5,909 nt of DNA, taken from positions 1-5,909 of the forward strand of contig JAHFNN010000052.1 of NCBI GenBank assembly GCA_023267315.1, given 5' to 3'. Source of the stretch: Candidatus Nomurabacteria bacterium. GTDB lineage: Bacteria > Patescibacteriota > Minisyncoccia > Phycocordibacterales > UBA9973. Below the pieces are notes generated by a model. It searched no databases, had not been told where the DNA came from, and was given only the letters and a program-made list of their open reading frames with translations. Below, piece after piece: positions 5,166 to 5,909 of this stretch. Position numbers and translations under genes: made by a program. Position 1 is the stretch's first letter. Each line of letters opens with the position of its first letter.

Positions 5166-5909
5166 CTATTTCTTTCTTCGGAGGAATGCAGGGACTGCAC
5201 TCCAGTCATCCATGTCATCATCGTCAATGATTGTTTCGATTTCAGGTTTCTTTTCTTTATCGATTTTTTCGACTTTTTTGACGTATTCGGTCGGAAGTGA
5301 ATTGTGGATTTCTTTCTTTTCTTCTTTTGTAAAAATTGGTGGAGGGGTTGTCGCTGCTGTTGGGGTTACTTGTTGTGGTGTAGTTGTCTGTTGTCCTTGG
5401 AAGAGGCTCTTCTTTGGAGAATCAGTAGGGAATCCAGAAGCGATCACGGTCACTTTCATTTCACCTTTCTTCAAGCGCTCATCTTTGATCGTTCCAAAGA
5501 TAACTTTCGCTTCTTTGTCGATTGATTCGGTAATGATTTTTGCTGCTTCTTGGATTTCCAAGATTCCTAGATCATCGCCACCTGAGATTGCAAAGAGTAC
5601 ACCTTTTGCACCGTTGATTGAGAGATCGAGGAGTGGGGAATTGATAGCTTCGGTCGCTGCTTTGCGAGCTCGATCTTCACCAGAGCCAGTACCGATACCC
5701 ATAAGGGCTGATCCTGCATCTGACATAACTGCCTTGATATCAGCGAAGTCTACGTTGATGATACCTGGGGTGGTAATGAGGTCTGAGATACCCTCTACTG
5801 CTTGGCGAAGCACTTCATCACACATTGCGAATGCTTGTTTGAATCCTGTTTCTTTGCTTGCAATAGAAAGAAGACGATCGTTTGGAATGACGATGATTGC
5901 ATCAACTTC
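5166..5909 (-). CDS. ftsZ: FtsZ, tubulin-like cell-division GTPase, 5' part outside the window
   Basis: FtsZ polymerises with GTP into the Z-ring at midcell and recruits the division machinery. The frame is open to the window edge at 5909; the ATG at 5825 is internal. The visible 247 residues are the C-terminal part. They start with VDAIIVIPNDRLL, followed by FKQAFAMCDEVL (D31 at the guanine-contacting position, Asn in E. coli and Asp in B. subtilis). Next come the T7 synergy loop NVDFADIKAVM (52-62), which completes the GTPase site of the neighbouring subunit, and GIGTGSGEDRA (71-81). The globular domain ends near VTVIASGF (153-160). A linker rich in Thr, Gln and Pro follows (about 170-192), then a charged Lys/Glu stretch, an acidic DDDDMDD run (229-235) and the conserved C-terminal peptide WSAVPAFLRRKK (236-247), the usual binding site for FtsA-like anchors. 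The missing N-terminal part holds the GGGTG nucleotide-binding loop. A terminator follows the stop. Confidence 0.96.
   Translation of the reverse strand, partial: EVDAIIVIPNDRLLSIASKETGFKQAFAMCDEVLRQAVEGISDLITTPGIINVDFADIKAVMSDAGSALMGIGTGSGEDRARKAATEAINSPLLDLSINGAKGVLFAISGGDDLGILEIQEAAKIITESIDKEAKVIFGTIKDERLKKGEMKVTVIASGFPTDSPKKSLFQGQQTTTPQQVTPTAATTPPPIFTKEEKKEIHNSLPTEYVKKVEKIDKEKKPEIETIIDDDDMDDWSAVPAFLRRKK

Noticed and set aside
5304..5525. A + strand ORF opposite the ftsZ tail
   Set aside because: Its Phe/Trp/Cys-rich translation mirrors the Lys/Gln/Thr-rich FtsZ linker codons; it is a shadow of ftsZ.
5823..5825. ATG at 5825 as the ftsZ start
   Set aside because: The upstream in-frame codons to 5909 encode typical FtsZ sequence (VDAIIVIPNDRLL), so this Met is internal.

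Overview
The window is a compact stretch of bacterial chromosome with moderate to low GC. It holds peptidoglycan-precursor and division genes plus one small membrane protein and one flavoprotein. Four genes on the + strand fill the first 3.5 kb: the 3' part of murD, an HD-domain phosphohydrolase gene, murC, and a single-domain GlmU-type uridylyltransferase. They are separated by 1, 1 and 9 bases and look like one operon that began before the window. No obvious phage, transposon, CRISPR or RNA gene is present.

A 147-base gap (3542-3688) follows. It holds two consecutive hairpins, the second a good bidirectional terminator candidate, and then a promoter with perfect -35 and -10 hexamers. This promoter drives a short gene for a four-helix membrane protein that I do not recognise (3689-4072). 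A GC-rich hairpin with a T-tract ends that transcript. On the opposite strand, converging on it, lie a thioredoxin reductase/AhpF-like flavoprotein gene (trxB) and, upstream of it, the 3' two-thirds of ftsZ running off the right edge. A strong hairpin terminator separates ftsZ from trxB, and a likely trxB promoter begins inside the tail of that terminator.

The organism looks like a member of the Candidate Phyla Radiation (Patescibacteria), perhaps a Parcubacteria-type lineage. The reasons are the mur genes with an HD protein between murD and murC, the short MurC with an EACEYRRSFL motif where classical MurC has EADESD, a GlmU-like protein lacking the acetyltransferase half, the near absence of Shine-Dalgarno sequences, and very tight packing. 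This is inference from gene style and family memory, not a database match.

Functionally, the + operon covers early cytoplasmic peptidoglycan synthesis: UDP-GlcNAc formation (GlmU-type), L-Ala addition (MurC) and D-Glu addition (MurD). FtsZ on the other strand builds the division ring where that peptidoglycan is used. The HD protein is the least explained member of the operon. I see no convincing new multi-gene system. The points most worth a second look are the HD gene between murD and murC, the lone GlmU uridylyltransferase domain, the apparently leaderless trxB start, and the orphan membrane protein with a consensus promoter.
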